64,000 nt of DNA from Chloroflexota bacterium (lineage in GTDB: Bacteria; Chloroflexota; Anaerolineae; Anaerolineales; Anaerolineaceae): positions 1 through 64,000 of the forward strand of contig JAJUJY010000003.1 in assembly GCA_029265085.1 (NCBI GenBank), read 5' to 3'. Each line of letters starts with the position of its first letter. Positions within the stretch are counted from its first letter, which is position 1. The notes beneath the pieces are model-generated. The model was given only the letters and a program-made list of their open reading frames with translations, was not told where the DNA came from and made no database searches. Below are positions 49,569-58,890 of this stretch, piece by piece. The translations under genes were made by a program, and so were the position numbers.

Positions 49569-52424
49569 ATGGCAGAAGACAATTTAAAAACTGGGGTGGG
49601 GAAATCTGATGATCTTACTGTGACCTGGCACGCGCTCAGCACAGAAGATGTTCTTGAAAAACTGCATACGCCAATCCAAAGCGGTTTGACTTCGGATGAA
49701 GCTCAGCGCCGCCTGGAGCAGTATGGGCCAAACCAACTGGCCGAAGCGCCCCGCACCACCTTCTTGCAAATGGTCATCGGGCAGCTTAACAATTTTGTCG
49801 TCATTTTATTAATTGTTGCCGCAGCAATCTCAGCCGGGATCGCGGTCATCCAACAAGAATCCTTTGTGGAACCCGCAGCCATCCTGGCGATTGTTGTTTT
49901 GAATGCCGTTTTGGGTGTTATTCAGGAAAGCCGCGCCGAACAAGCCCTGGCAGCATTAAAGAAGCTGGCTGCCCCGGAAGCGCAAGTTTTGCGCGATGGA
50001 CACCGGGTTAACATCCCTGCAGCCCAGTTGGTCCCAGGTGACGTCATTTTCCTGGAAGCTGGTAACTTTGTTCCGGCAGACATGCGCCTGATTGAGGCGG
50101 TAAATCTGCGTGTGGAAGAGGCTGCCCTGACCGGAGAATCCGTGCCAGTGCAAAAGAACGCCATGCTGGTATTGGATTCCGAAGCCTCATTAGGGGATCG
50201 CAAAAACACTGCCTTCATGGGCACTGTCGTTGCGTACGGGCGCGGTAAAGGCGTTGTGGTCAGCACCGGTATGCATACCCAACTGGGTATGATCGCCACC
50301 ATGCTCCAGGCTGTTGAGGATGAAGAAACCCCGCTGCAGCGCCGCCTGGACCAGCTCGGAAAAACCCTGGGCTGGGCTTCGTTAGGCATCTGCGCCCTGG
50401 TCTTCCTGGCCGGAATCATTCAAGGCGGTAACATTTTAGAGATGTTCATGGTTGCCGTCTCCCTGGCCATTGCCGCGGTTCCGGAAGGTCTGCCCGCCAT
50501 TGTGACCATCAGCCTTGCACTGGGCATGCGCGAAATGATTCGCCGTCACGCCCTGATTCGCCGCTTATCCTCGGTGGAAACGCTCGGTTCTGCCACCGTG
50601 ATCTGCTCAGATAAAACCGGCACCCTCACCCAGAATGCCATGATGGTGACCCGGCTTTGGGCTGATGAGCAATTTGTTGAAGTTACCGGCGCAGGATATA
50701 AACCCGAAGGCGATTTCCTGGCAGAAGGTAAAAAGATCAGCATCAGCGATTACCCGGCCATCACGACCACGTTATGGGTGGGAACTCTGAACAATGATGC
50801 ACAGTTAGAGCGCTACAGCAACAACGGTGATTCCTCCGAATCTGAATCAACCTACCGGATCGTAGGTGATCCAACCGAAGGTTCGATCCTGGTTGCAGCC
50901 GCCAAAGCGGGTGCTCTGCGCGAACAGCTCAACCTGGCCTACCCGCGCGAAAATGAAATTCCCTTTGACTCAACCCGCAAGCGCATGGTTACCATTCATG
51001 AGATCAATGCGCCAGCCAAAAATGACATTTCACCGTTTGTTGACAACGCACAAAAAACAGCCCATGTCATTGCTCTAAAAGGCGCTCCGGATGTGGTACT
51101 CAACCTGTGCAATCGCTACCAGCGCATGGATGATACCTACCAACCGTTGGACGATGAAACCCGCCAGCGCATTTTAGCGGCCAATGATGCCATGACCAAA
51201 GATGCTTTACGCGTTCTGGGCGTAGCATACCGGGTCGTTTCTGTGCTTCCGGAAGAAGTGAACAACGAAGAGATGGAAAAAGACCTGATCTTTGTTGGCC
51301 TGATCGGTATGATTGATCCTGCCCGGCCGGAAGTAAAACCTGCCCTGGAAACAGCCATCGGAGCAGGAATTCGCACCATCATGATCACTGGCGATTACCC
51401 CAACACCGCCCGCGCCATTGCCGAAAGTATTGGCCTGCTGCGTCCCGGTCACCAGGTATTAACCGGCAGCCAGCTCAACGACATGACCGATGCGCAACTG
51501 CGCGAAGAAGTAAAACGCACGGATGTCTTTGCACGCGTATCCCCGGAACACAAGATGCGCATTGTGGACGCCCTGCGTGAAAACGGCGAAGTTGTCGCCA
51601 TGACGGGTGACGGTGTGAACGACGCCCCAGCCATTAAACGTTCAGATATCGGTGTAGCGATGGGAATTACCGGTACGGACGTCGCCAAGGGTACTGCCGA
51701 TATGGTGCTGACGGATGACAATTACGCCAGCATTGTTTCCGCTGTGGAACAGGGGCGCATCATTTACAGCAATATCCGCAAATTCGTCTATTACCTGATT
51801 TCCTGCAACCTGGCAGAAATCTTGATCATTTTCCTGCCAACTGCCTTTGGCCGCTGGCTCTTCCCAGCGCACACAAGCGGCGCACTCTCACCGCTGACCC
51901 CCATTCAGCTGCTCTGGTTAAATCTGATCACCGATGGCGCACCAGCTCTGGCACTTGGCACAGAAAAGGGCGATCCCGATATCATGGAGCAGGCTCCCCG
52001 CCCGCCCAAAGAACCGATCATCAACCGCTTTATGCAGATCGGTGTACTGGTGCAGACCATCGCCATTACCGCGGTGACCTTAACCGCCTACGGCCTGGGG
52101 TTGGCTCACAACGAGATGTACGCAGAAACAATGGCCTTCATTACGCTTTCCGCCTCCGAACTGCTGCGAGCTTTCACAGCCCGCTCGGAGCGCTACCCCC
52201 TGCTTAAGATTGGCGTATTCAAAAACAAATGGATGAATATGGCCGTCTTATTCTCGCTGGTGCTGCTGCTAATGGTGATTTATGTACCGTTCTTCAATAA
52301 GGTGTTCAACACTGTGCCGTTAGGCTGGACGGAATGGCGCTATGTGTTCCCCTTGCTGCTGGTTCCATCGCTTGCAGCCGAAGCTGTCAAATATTACGTT
52401 TCGCGAAAACAAGCCAGGAAATAA
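49569..52424 (+). CDS. P-type cation ATPase, Ca(2+)-type (P2A-like)
   Basis: 951 aa with about ten membrane helices. Actuator motif TGES (188-191), the M4 site PEGLP (305-309), phosphorylated Asp348 in CSDKTGTLTQN, and hinge TGDGVNDAPA. M6 reads NLITDGAPALALGTEKGDPDIM. These fit SERCA/PMCL-like calcium pumps rather than heavy-metal P1B enzymes, which would carry CPC. Exports Ca(2+) from the cytoplasm; ion specificity is by family only. A ribosome site (AGGGAGAG) precedes the ATG. The unit ends at the hairpin 52444-52479. Confidence 0.92.
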   Translation: MAEDNLKTGVGKSDDLTVTWHALSTEDVLEKLHTPIQSGLTSDEAQRRLEQYGPNQLAEAPRTTFLQMVIGQLNNFVVILLIVAAAISAGIAVIQQESFVEPAAILAIVVLNAVLGVIQESRAEQALAALKKLAAPEAQVLRDGHRVNIPAAQLVPGDVIFLEAGNFVPADMRLIEAVNLRVEEAALTGESVPVQKNAMLVLDSEASLGDRKNTAFMGTVVAYGRGKGVVVSTGMHTQLGMIATMLQAVEDEETPLQRRLDQLGKTLGWASLGICALVFLAGIIQGGNILEMFMVAVSLAIAAVPEGLPAIVTISLALGMREMIRRHALIRRLSSVETLGSATVICSDKTGTLTQNAMMVTRLWADEQFVEVTGAGYKPEGDFLAEGKKISISDYPAITTTLWVGTLNNDAQLERYSNNGDSSESESTYRIVGDPTEGSILVAAAKAGALREQLNLAYPRENEIPFDSTRKRMVTIHEINAPAKNDISPFVDNAQKTAHVIALKGAPDVVLNLCNRYQRMDDTYQPLDDETRQRILAANDAMTKDALRVLGVAYRVVSVLPEEVNNEEMEKDLIFVGLIGMIDPARPEVKPALETAIGAGIRTIMITGDYPNTARAIAESIGLLRPGHQVLTGSQLNDMTDAQLREEVKRTDVFARVSPEHKMRIVDALRENGEVVAMTGDGVNDAPAIKRSDIGVAMGITGTDVAKGTADMVLTDDNYASIVSAVEQGRIIYSNIRKFVYYLISCNLAEILIIFLPTAFGRWLFPAHTSGALSPLTPIQLLWLNLITDGAPALALGTEKGDPDIMEQAPRPPKEPIINRFMQIGVLVQTIAITAVTLTAYGLGLAHNEMYAETMAFITLSASELLRAFTARSERYPLLKIGVFKNKWMNMAVLFSLVLLLMVIYVPFFNKVFNTVPLGWTEWRYVFPLLLVPSLAAEAVKYYVSRKQARK

Positions 52425-52443
52425 TTTTGCAAAACTGACAAAT

Positions 52444-52479
52444 AAAATCCCGCTGGATCACCATCCCCAGCGGGATTTT
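52444..52479. terminator. Rho-independent terminator of the P-ATPase gene
   Basis: A 13-bp stem AAAATCCCGCTGG with CCAGCGGGATTTT, loop of ten, and T-rich/A-rich flanks, 20 bp after the stop codon. Confidence 0.9.
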
Positions 52480-52497
52480 ATATTTCCAGCGGAATGA

Positions 52498-52545
52498 TTT
52501 CACCCAACCTTTTACCCTACTAAGGTTGGGTGAAACCCAACCCGC
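52498..52545 (+). repeat. Three-arm inverted repeat with competing hairpins
   Basis: Arm 1 TTTCACCCAACCTT (52498-52511), arm 2 AAGGTTGGGTGAAA (52522-52535), arm 3 ACCCAACCC after GAA. Arm 2 can pair with arm 1 (14 bp) or with arm 3 (8 bp, loop GAA), not both. It lies 65 bp upstream of the next lipoprotein gene. TATAAA (52554-52559) may be a -10 box, in which case the repeat is an operator in DNA instead of RNA. Confidence 0.55.
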
Positions 52546-52609
52546 AAAAAAGGTATAAACAGATTGTCTTCGGACAACAACCGCAATCATTTTTTATAGG
52601 AGTTTTGAA

Positions 52610-53170
52610 ATGAAACAAAAAAACATCTTGATCTTTTTAATGGCCTTCGTGGTGCTTTTTGCCCTTTCTGGCTGCAATATCGGTAAGACCCTCGAAACCA
52701 TCAGCGATCTCAAAATCGTCACCGAAACTGCAGAGATTGAAAAAATCGGCGCGGAAATTGCCAGCTATGAAGTACCGGTGGGATATTATCTTTCGTACGG
52801 GGTTTCTGTGGCAGGGTACCAGGCGATTGGGATCGACGCAAAAGACAGCCGGCACATCCTCCTGGCCCAAGCACCGGAAGGCACCGAAATTAACCTCTCA
52901 GAGGTGAAAAGCCAGGTCAATTTCAACAACAAAAATCATGGGAACGACAAACGAGAACTGCGCGTGGTTGGACACACCGAAGCCGTCATCGACGGTCAGA
53001 CCGTAACCTTAACGATTGGCGAAGGAATTAATTCTGATAATTTACCGTATCGAGAAATTTACTGGTTGTTCGAGGGCCGCAACGGGCCAGCCGGAGTGTT
53101 GATCTCCAGCCCCACCAGCATCTGGGATCAGACAATGATTGATCGGTTCCTGGCCTCAATTACCAGGTAA
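52610..53170 (+). CDS. Putative lipoprotein, unknown function
   Basis: 186 aa. Signal with lipobox ALSGC (Cys22); TAGGAGT lies 10 nt before the ATG. After the signal, EKIGAEIASYEVPVGYYLSYG and HILLAQAPEGTEINLSEVKSQVN suggest a strand-rich domain, and the end (GPAGVLISSPTSIWDQTMIDRFLASI) resembles domains of some membrane-anchored proteins of no known role. I cannot name the family. Confidence 0.8.
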   Translation: MKQKNILIFLMAFVVLFALSGCNIGKTLETISDLKIVTETAEIEKIGAEIASYEVPVGYYLSYGVSVAGYQAIGIDAKDSRHILLAQAPEGTEINLSEVKSQVNFNNKNHGNDKRELRVVGHTEAVIDGQTVTLTIGEGINSDNLPYREIYWLFEGRNGPAGVLISSPTSIWDQTMIDRFLASITR

Positions 53171-53250
53171 GCTGCCAGGCAGTAAATTTTATAACCCGCG
53201 CAGCCGGTTTGACCACTGCGCGGGAAATCTATCCCTAAAGAGAGGTTTAA

Positions 53251-53487
53251 ATGCCTGAAGAGTTCCCAAGTGAATATGAATTTATCATCCGCGGTCACCT
53301 GGAACCGCGCCGGATGCAGAGTTTTGAAGGGTTGGAAATCACCTGCCTGGGCGATGGGACAACCCGCCTGGCTGGAATGATTGAAGATCAGCCCATGTTG
53401 TACGGCATCATTACTAGGTTTCGCGACCTGGGGTTAGGGTTGGTATCCGTAAAAATAATCGGTACAGCCCCTAAAAATACCCCTTAA
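53251..53487 (+). CDS. Small hypothetical protein
   Basis: 78 aa with AGAGAGGT before the ATG. The sequence (YEFIIRGHLEPRRMQSFEGL, then GDGTTRLAGMIEDQPMLYGIITRFRDLGLGLVSVKI) has a ferredoxin-like alternation of strands and a helix, similar to small conserved proteins of Anaerolineae, but I cannot name it. Located between a lipoprotein gene and the converging rnhB. Confidence 0.65.
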   Translation: MPEEFPSEYEFIIRGHLEPRRMQSFEGLEITCLGDGTTRLAGMIEDQPMLYGIITRFRDLGLGLVSVKIIGTAPKNTP

Positions 53488-53505
53488 CATTTTGGTCGTC
53501 TGAGT

Positions 53506-54195
53506 TCAGGGGTTTGTCTGCCCCGGCTCAGACGAAAACAGTTCTCGCAAAGGCGCAAAACTTTTGCGGTGCTGCGGGCATGCACCTTGTGAGCGCAATG
53601 CCGCCTGGTGCGCTGCCGTTCCATACCCTTTATGAGCGGCAAATCCATACGCCGGAAACTGCCGGTCTAACTCCACCATCCAAGCATCACGAGCTGTTTT
53701 GGCCAACACAGAAGCAGCCGCAATACATAAAGAACGCCCATCCCCTTTTATTAAAGATGTTTGAGGAATACTTAATTGTGGAAGCCGCAGCGCATCGATC
53801 AGAAGATGCTGCGGCATAATGGCGCAGGCTTCCAAAGCGCGCCGCATCGCCAGGCGTGTTGCCGGGACAATTCCCTGCGCATCAATTTCTTCCGCGCTGG
53901 CAAAACCAATTCCCCAGGCACAGGCAGCCTGTTGAATTTCTACCGCCCAGCGCACCCGCTGGCGGGCAGTCATCTGCTTGGAATCGCGCACGCCTTGCAG
54001 CTGTGTTAGCATATTTAAATCAGCCGGTAATACCACAGCTCCGGCAGCTACTGGCCCAGCCCAGGCTCCCCGCCCGGCTTCATCCACACCAGCGACCAGC
54101 GCAATCCCGGCTTCCCATAAGGCAGATTCCGCGGATAAATCCGGAAATTTTGGGATAACCAGCTCAGGCTTTTTTGGCCGGGGCGTCATATTCAC
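53506..54195 (-). CDS. rnhB: Ribonuclease HII
   Basis: 229 aa. Active-site Asp38 and Glu39 in VAGVDEAGRGAWAGPV, further acidic residues in LLIDALRLPQ and KTARDAWMVELD. Cuts RNA in RNA-DNA hybrids, including single ribonucleotides in DNA. The N-terminal 25 residues are an extension; an internal Met near 25 is not present, so the first ATG is kept. Its 5' end overlaps the glycosyltransferase gene by 32 bp. Confidence 0.95.
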   Translation of the reverse strand: MNMTPRPKKPELVIPKFPDLSAESALWEAGIALVAGVDEAGRGAWAGPVAAGAVVLPADLNMLTQLQGVRDSKQMTARQRVRWAVEIQQAACAWGIGFASAEEIDAQGIVPATRLAMRRALEACAIMPQHLLIDALRLPQLSIPQTSLIKGDGRSLCIAAASVLAKTARDAWMVELDRQFPAYGFAAHKGYGTAAHQAALRSQGACPQHRKSFAPLRELFSSEPGQTNP

Positions 54196-54904
54196 CGCGC
54201 CGCGATTTATAGAGAATTCTCACCAGGTCGCGTCCGACCTGCCAGAGGTCTTTGAACACGCGAACTTTACTCTCGGCATTGTAATACCAGGGAATAGGCA
54301 GTTCAGCAATTTTATACCCGCGTTTGCGCGCAATATAAAGCACTTCCACATCAAATGTCCAGCCGTGAATGGTCTGGTATGGAAAAACCGCCTCGGCAAC
54401 ATCCGCGCGGAAGCACTTAAATCCGCACTGGGTATCTTGCAAGCCAGGCAGTGCAAACCAGCGCACCACCGAATTGAACAGCCGGCCGGTAAAATGCCGG
54501 AATTGGGGTTCATCGTAACGCACCGCACCCGATGCTTCACGCGAGGCGATCACCACATCCGCTTGCGGCATCAATGGCGGAATAAAACGGTTCACTTCCG
54601 TGATCGGCATAGAAAGATCCACATCACAAATAAAGCGGTACGCTCCCACAGCTTCTAACATGCCGCGTTTCACCGCAATCCCTTTACCGCGCTGCTCTTC
54701 GTGAATGGCACGGACAAACGGGAACTGCGCGGAAATTTCCTGAGCAATTTCCAGCGTCCGGTCATTGCTGCCATTTTCCACAACCAGAACTTCAGCGGTA
54801 TAGGATTGCTGCTCTAGAAAATGGCAAATCTCATGCAAAGTGCCGGGCAGCCGGCTTTCTTCGTTATAGGCTGGAATAATGATGGAGAGTAAAGGTGGTG
54901 TCAA
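54164..54904 (-). CDS. Family 2 glycosyltransferase, dolichyl-phosphate beta-glucosyltransferase-like
   Basis: 246 aa, GT-A fold. LSIIIPAYNEESRLPGTL, VVENGSNDRT, GKGIAVKRGML and the metal-binding FICDVDLSMP mark the donor side; QDTQCGFKCF and GWTFDVEVLYIARKRGYKIAELPIPW are typical of ALG5/polyprenyl-phosphate glucosyltransferases. It should load glucose on polyprenyl phosphate at the inner leaflet. There is no C-terminal membrane helix. It overlaps rnhB by 32 bp, making the two an operon. Confidence 0.88.
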   Translation of the reverse strand: MTPPLLSIIIPAYNEESRLPGTLHEICHFLEQQSYTAEVLVVENGSNDRTLEIAQEISAQFPFVRAIHEEQRGKGIAVKRGMLEAVGAYRFICDVDLSMPITEVNRFIPPLMPQADVVIASREASGAVRYDEPQFRHFTGRLFNSVVRWFALPGLQDTQCGFKCFRADVAEAVFPYQTIHGWTFDVEVLYIARKRGYKIAELPIPWYYNAESKVRVFKDLWQVGRDLVRILYKSRRGEYDAPAKKA

Positions 54905-54946
54905 TGGATATTTCTCTTGCGGTTAGAATTTTTCGCTGCAACAAGG

Positions 54947-55258
54947 CTAAAAAACCGGTGCACTCTTAATCTGGTCGTGGGTTAAATCTTCCTCGCTGTC
55001 TGAAATGATTTCTCCCCCGGCCAGGCCAAGCAAACGCAGATCGTTATTTACTTCAAAGGAGCTGGACAAATACGGTTTGCGGGTGCCCGTCACAAAGCGT
55101 TCACCTTTTTTTAAGCGCTGGACCAGTTCAACCCGAGACAGCAAGATCCGGTCCGAGAAGGTTGGACCGCGGCGTTCGTAAATCCGCACCAGTTCCACCT
55201 GTCCCGCCGCATCATACCGAACGGCTTCAACAACTCCGTTAAATTTTTTTGGCGCCAT
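54947..55258 (-). CDS. Small hypothetical protein
   Basis: 103 aa from the ATG at 55258, with AAGGGA 9 nt upstream. The reading frame stays open upstream into tRNA-Pro but that part is not protein coding. Sequence KFNGVVEAVRYDAAGQVELVRIYERRGPTFSDRILLSRVELVQRLKKGERFVTG looks like a small beta-rich domain; the tail has an acidic EEDLTHDQI. I do not recognise it. Confidence 0.7.
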   Translation of the reverse strand: MAPKKFNGVVEAVRYDAAGQVELVRIYERRGPTFSDRILLSRVELVQRLKKGERFVTGTRKPYLSSSFEVNNDLRLLGLAGGEIISDSEEDLTHDQIKSAPVF

Positions 55259-55337
55259 GCTGATTTTTCCCTTGCCAAAACATAATCTGGTAATGAATAC
55301 GACCGCCGAGGGTTCTCGGCGGTCGGTCTCCGTGTAG

Positions 55338-55410
55338 TCGGGGTGGGCGGACTTGAACCGCCGACCCCCGCGTCCCAAACGCGGTGCGCTGCCAACTGCG
55401 CTACACCCCG
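55338..55410 (-). tRNA. tRNA-Pro (anticodon UGG)
   Basis: Cloverleaf read on the minus strand: acceptor CGGGGTG/CACCCCG, D arm GCGC-AGTTGGCA-GCGC, anticodon stem CCGCG/CGCGG with loop TTTGGGA (anticodon TGG), T arm GGCGG-TTCAAGT-CCGCC and discriminator A. No CCA is encoded. It lies just upstream of the small gene at 54947-55258. Confidence 0.95.
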
Positions 55411-55469
55411 GCACACCCGAGTATAATCGGAATAATACCGAACCGTCAAGGAATCATGTCGATCTGTTT

Positions 55470-56474
55470 ATGTTGAAATCAAAAAACAACTGGTTCTACA
55501 CAACATACCACACTGTACTGAGCGGCAGACAAAATCGCAGGTTATGGGCAAGTCTGATCCTGGCTTGCCTGGTGGGATTATCCGGATGTACTGCGGCGCA
55601 AGCGGTTACACTGTCTGAAAGCCCAGCACAACTTCCAACCTCCCCCATTCTCGCTGCCCCAACGGAGACGTTTACGCCTGCCGCTGATCCAACAACCGCC
55701 CCTGCCGCCAGCCCAACCCCCGGCTGCAGTGAACAAACCGGGCAAATTGAGACCCTGGTATTGGAAACAGAAAACCTACCCAAGCCCCTGGAGGTGAATG
55801 TTTATCTGCCTCCCTGTTACCATGCAGACAGTAGTGCGCGCTACCCGGTGCTGTACCTGCTGCATGGCGCGCTGGCCAACCAAAATCAATGGGTAGAATT
55901 GGGTATTCCTCAGGCTGCTGACCGCTTGATTTTAGCCGGGAAAATTCCGCCCATGTTGGTGGTCATGCCTTATGAAGAATACAACCTCAAGGAACCTACC
56001 GAAACCAACTTCGGCACAGTGCTTGTGGATGAACTGGTTCCGTTTATTGACCAGACCTACCAGACCTGCACAGCGCGTGAATGCCGGGCTATCGGCGGGT
56101 TATCACGTGGGGCTGCCTGGGCAGTGCGCCTGGGATTTACCCGCTGGGAAGCCTTCGGGGCGGTTGGGGGGCACAGCCTGGCACTGTTTTGGGGAGATGA
56201 CCGCCGTTTGATGGTGCGCTGGATCAAAAATATTCCCACCCAACAAATTCCCCCGGTCTATCTGGATATCGGCATTAACGACAGCCTGAAGCCGTCCGTT
56301 GCGCAATTTGAAGCCAAATTAACCGATCTTAAAATTCCCCACACCTGGCTGCTTAATCCAGGCGAACACACCGCCGAATATTGGAGCCTGCACGTGCCGG
56401 AATACCTGGAGTGGTACGGCAAAATCGGTTTTGCGCGCGCCTGTTTTGTCCAGGCATTATTCTATTGCCGCTAG
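55470..56474 (+). CDS. Putative esterase, membrane-anchored lipoprotein
   Basis: 334 aa from the ATG at 55470. An N-terminal signal with a hydrophobic run and LVGLSGC (lipobox) is followed by a long Pro/Thr/Ala linker (residues 55-105, TETFTPAADPTTAPAASPTP), then an esterase-D/Fes-type alpha/beta hydrolase: PVLYLLHGALANQNQWVE, nucleophile in GGLSRGAAWAVRLG, and the C-terminal acid/base region ending NPGEHTAEYWSLHVPEYLEWY. Presumed surface esterase, possibly on sugar esters; substrate unknown. The linker is what one expects of an anchored extracellular enzyme. Confidence 0.88.
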   Translation: MLKSKNNWFYTTYHTVLSGRQNRRLWASLILACLVGLSGCTAAQAVTLSESPAQLPTSPILAAPTETFTPAADPTTAPAASPTPGCSEQTGQIETLVLETENLPKPLEVNVYLPPCYHADSSARYPVLYLLHGALANQNQWVELGIPQAADRLILAGKIPPMLVVMPYEEYNLKEPTETNFGTVLVDELVPFIDQTYQTCTARECRAIGGLSRGAAWAVRLGFTRWEAFGAVGGHSLALFWGDDRRLMVRWIKNIPTQQIPPVYLDIGINDSLKPSVAQFEAKLTDLKIPHTWLLNPGEHTAEYWSLHVPEYLEWYGKIGFARACFVQALFYCR

Positions 56475-56477
56475 CAG

Positions 56478-57242
56478 CTACCGCAGCCCCGGCTTACGGC
56501 TCATGATATAAAACCGCTCGCTCAACACCTTCAAGCTGCCCGCGGTTGTAATCATCTGGTGAATAGCAGCCAATTTCGCCCGGTATTTTTCCACGTGAAA
56601 ATCCTGAACCTGCCAGGGAATTGCATTCAAATAATACACCAGCGCCCCAATGTCCATAAACCGGGTCTCCGGGGATTCTTCTTTCCACTCCAAGATGTCA
56701 AATCCCGCCAAAAGAAGCTGCTTAATCGCATACGCTGCTTCCCATTCCGGGTAAAGCAGACGTACTTCATCCTCCAACAGTTCGTTAATTCGGCGGCAGT
56801 CCTGCCCGCCTACCTGCTGGGTAAAGAAGATGCCGCCTGGTTTGAGAATCCGAAAAACCTCCCCGGCATCAAACGATTCATGCCGGTTAATAATCAGGTC
56901 AAAGGATTCGTCCGGAAAGGGTAGATCCGTATCGTGCTCCACGGGCAAAACCTGCACACCCAGCGGCTCCAGTCGGCTGCGCGCAACCGGCAAATTGGGT
57001 GGATACCCTTCGGTAGCACAGGTCAGGTGCGGTAACGGGGCCAAATCAGCCAAAAATTCCCCGCCGCCTGTCCCCATATCCAGCATCGCACTGGACAGCA
57101 GCATCAGCTTGCGGACCATCTGCTCATAATCCCAGGATGGGCTGTCTTCTTCCCAGCGTCCTTGCAGGTAAGAAAAATCCCAGCCGGAAAAACTGGCCGC
57201 CTCAGCATGAAGGATTAATTCATCAAAGTTTTGGTGTGACAT
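56478..57242 (-). CDS. Class I SAM-dependent methyltransferase
   Basis: 254 aa from the ATG at 57242; the open frame further upstream runs into the neighbouring hydrolase. Motif I MLDMGTGGGEFLADLAPLP, post-I CATEGYPPNLPVARSRLEP, motif II DESFDLIINRHESFDAGEV, then RILKPGGIFFTQQVGGQDC. Of the UbiE-like type. It starts 16 bp after the serine hydrolase stop on the same strand. Confidence 0.88.
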   Translation of the reverse strand: MSHQNFDELILHAEAASFSGWDFSYLQGRWEEDSPSWDYEQMVRKLMLLSSAMLDMGTGGGEFLADLAPLPHLTCATEGYPPNLPVARSRLEPLGVQVLPVEHDTDLPFPDESFDLIINRHESFDAGEVFRILKPGGIFFTQQVGGQDCRRINELLEDEVRLLYPEWEAAYAIKQLLLAGFDILEWKEESPETRFMDIGALVYYLNAIPWQVQDFHVEKYRAKLAAIHQMITTAGSLKVLSERFYIMSRKPGLR

Positions 57243-57258
57243 GATGGCTAAGCCGGTT

Positions 57259-58875
57259 TTATGGGGTAAAAAAGCGGTAATAACGCCCGCCGGAGAGTTT
57301 GGCGCGCAGCGCGCGGCGGTTTGCAAACCAGGAAAACTCAATCCACTCCGGAGATGTTGTCTCATCTTCCAGGCTAAATGTGTGCTGTCCAACCGGTGTA
57401 AGCGACTCTTCGCTGCCGTCTGGTTTGACCAGCAGCAAGCGGCCTTTGCGCACAATCACCCGGAAATTGGTCAGCCAGGGATTGTGCGCGCGGTAATGTC
57501 CCACATACGAATCCCATTCCACCGGATAGACAAAGTCCATCAAGCCCACATAACGTTCATTCACATACCAATCCGGGCCGTGGAAGGCTTCAATGACTTT
57601 CCCTGTACTTTCATCTCTGCCAAAAGTCAACAAGAAGCGATCAAAATCCGGGTGGTTTGCATAGAAGGCATCCTCACCCCGCTTTTCCAGCGGTATACGC
57701 TGGTCAAGGTACTCCATATACAGCCGCTCATTTTCAGCCAGAATACCCATTTGCCAATCATCACAGTGGTAAGCCCCGGCATAATCCGCTGCATTCTCCA
57801 CAAACAGCGGGTCCGGCACAGCAGGCGGCAGAGGTAAATCCGGCGCACCACAAGCAGCGGCCTTAATCAGGCGCACCGTAAACAAAGATAAACGCGGCAC
57901 ATGCGGTGTGGCCATTAGAATGGATACGCCAATCCCATTGTCCAGGTCCATCAACATCCCGGCCTCATATCCTGGCATATCGCCAAAGTGGCCAATAAAG
58001 GTTGACCCTTCATCTTCAAATAAATTCAGGCCGTAGCCGTAACAGGTTTCTTCATCCAGGTTAATCCAACGCTGGGTGAGCTGCCGGAAGCTTGCCGAGG
58101 ACAAAACGGGACCGTTCGGACCTTTTCCGTAATTCAACAGCATACGCATAAAACTGCACATATCTTCAGCGGTTGAGACAATGCAGCCATCCCCCGAATT
58201 GGTTTCCAGCCAGGGGGCCGGAATCAGCGGGTGAGTCGGGTGCGCGGGGCGGTCATCATAAAGCGGCTGATAGCCAATCGCCAGACGCGGATAAACATCA
58301 TGCGTGATAGAAGACCTGGTATGAAACATCTTGAGCGGCAGCAAGATTCCCCGGTCGATGATCTCTGCATACGGCCTACCGTAGATTTGTTCCAACACCA
58401 GACCTAAAACTTTATACCCCAGGTTGGAATAGTAAAAACGCTCTCCGGGCGGGGTTTTGATTTCCGTTTTACGAACTTCCCACACCTCAGCCAATGGGTC
58501 GGGCGAATCATCGGTGCTCTCGTTCAAACCCGCTGAGTGGGTCAACAAATGATGCAAAGTGATTGGATCATGTGCCGACTGTGATTTAAACCAGGGTAAA
58601 TAGCGCTGCACTGGTTGGTGTACATCCAACAAGCGCGCTTCCTGTGCCTGCAATATGGCCACCGCTGTAAAAGTTTTGCCAATAGAACCAATTTCAAACA
58701 AGGTATTGGGATTGACAGGTAATCTCTTTTCCAGGTCGGCATGGCCGTAACAGGCGCTGTGGATGACACCATCCCTGTCCGTGATGGCAACCGACATTGC
58801 CGGATTGCGAACCACAGCCCGGCGCTGTTCAATGATGCAGTTTAAGTGGTCGAGGGCGTTTTGGAAGGTGGTCAT
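57259..58875 (-). CDS. Serine hydrolase, class C beta-lactamase fold
   Basis: 538 aa. The nucleophile motif S-x-x-K is Ser64-Ile-Gly-Lys67 (GSIGKTFTA), the Y-x-N motif is in FYYSNLGYKVLG, and the third motif HFGDMPGYEAG replaces K-T-G. This beta-lactamase/penicillin-binding-protein (EstB, PbpE) group hydrolyses esters or D-amino peptides. The C-terminal 170 residues form a lipocalin-like extra domain (YAGAYHCDDWQMGILA and later VGHYRAHNPWL). There is no signal peptide. Confidence 0.92.
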   Translation of the reverse strand: MTTFQNALDHLNCIIEQRRAVVRNPAMSVAITDRDGVIHSACYGHADLEKRLPVNPNTLFEIGSIGKTFTAVAILQAQEARLLDVHQPVQRYLPWFKSQSAHDPITLHHLLTHSAGLNESTDDSPDPLAEVWEVRKTEIKTPPGERFYYSNLGYKVLGLVLEQIYGRPYAEIIDRGILLPLKMFHTRSSITHDVYPRLAIGYQPLYDDRPAHPTHPLIPAPWLETNSGDGCIVSTAEDMCSFMRMLLNYGKGPNGPVLSSASFRQLTQRWINLDEETCYGYGLNLFEDEGSTFIGHFGDMPGYEAGMLMDLDNGIGVSILMATPHVPRLSLFTVRLIKAAACGAPDLPLPPAVPDPLFVENAADYAGAYHCDDWQMGILAENERLYMEYLDQRIPLEKRGEDAFYANHPDFDRFLLTFGRDESTGKVIEAFHGPDWYVNERYVGLMDFVYPVEWDSYVGHYRAHNPWLTNFRVIVRKGRLLLVKPDGSEESLTPVGQHTFSLEDETTSPEWIEFSWFANRRALRAKLSGGRYYRFFTP

Positions 58876-58890
58876 GGTTTCTCCACAAGT

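Noticed and set aside
53978..54658. A 226-codon plus-strand frame
   Set aside because: Antisense to rnhB and the GT2 gene; both of those have complete catalytic motifs.
55259..55414. Upstream extension of the small gene at 54947-55258
   Set aside because: The extension translates tRNA-Pro; the ATG at 55258 has its own ribosome site.
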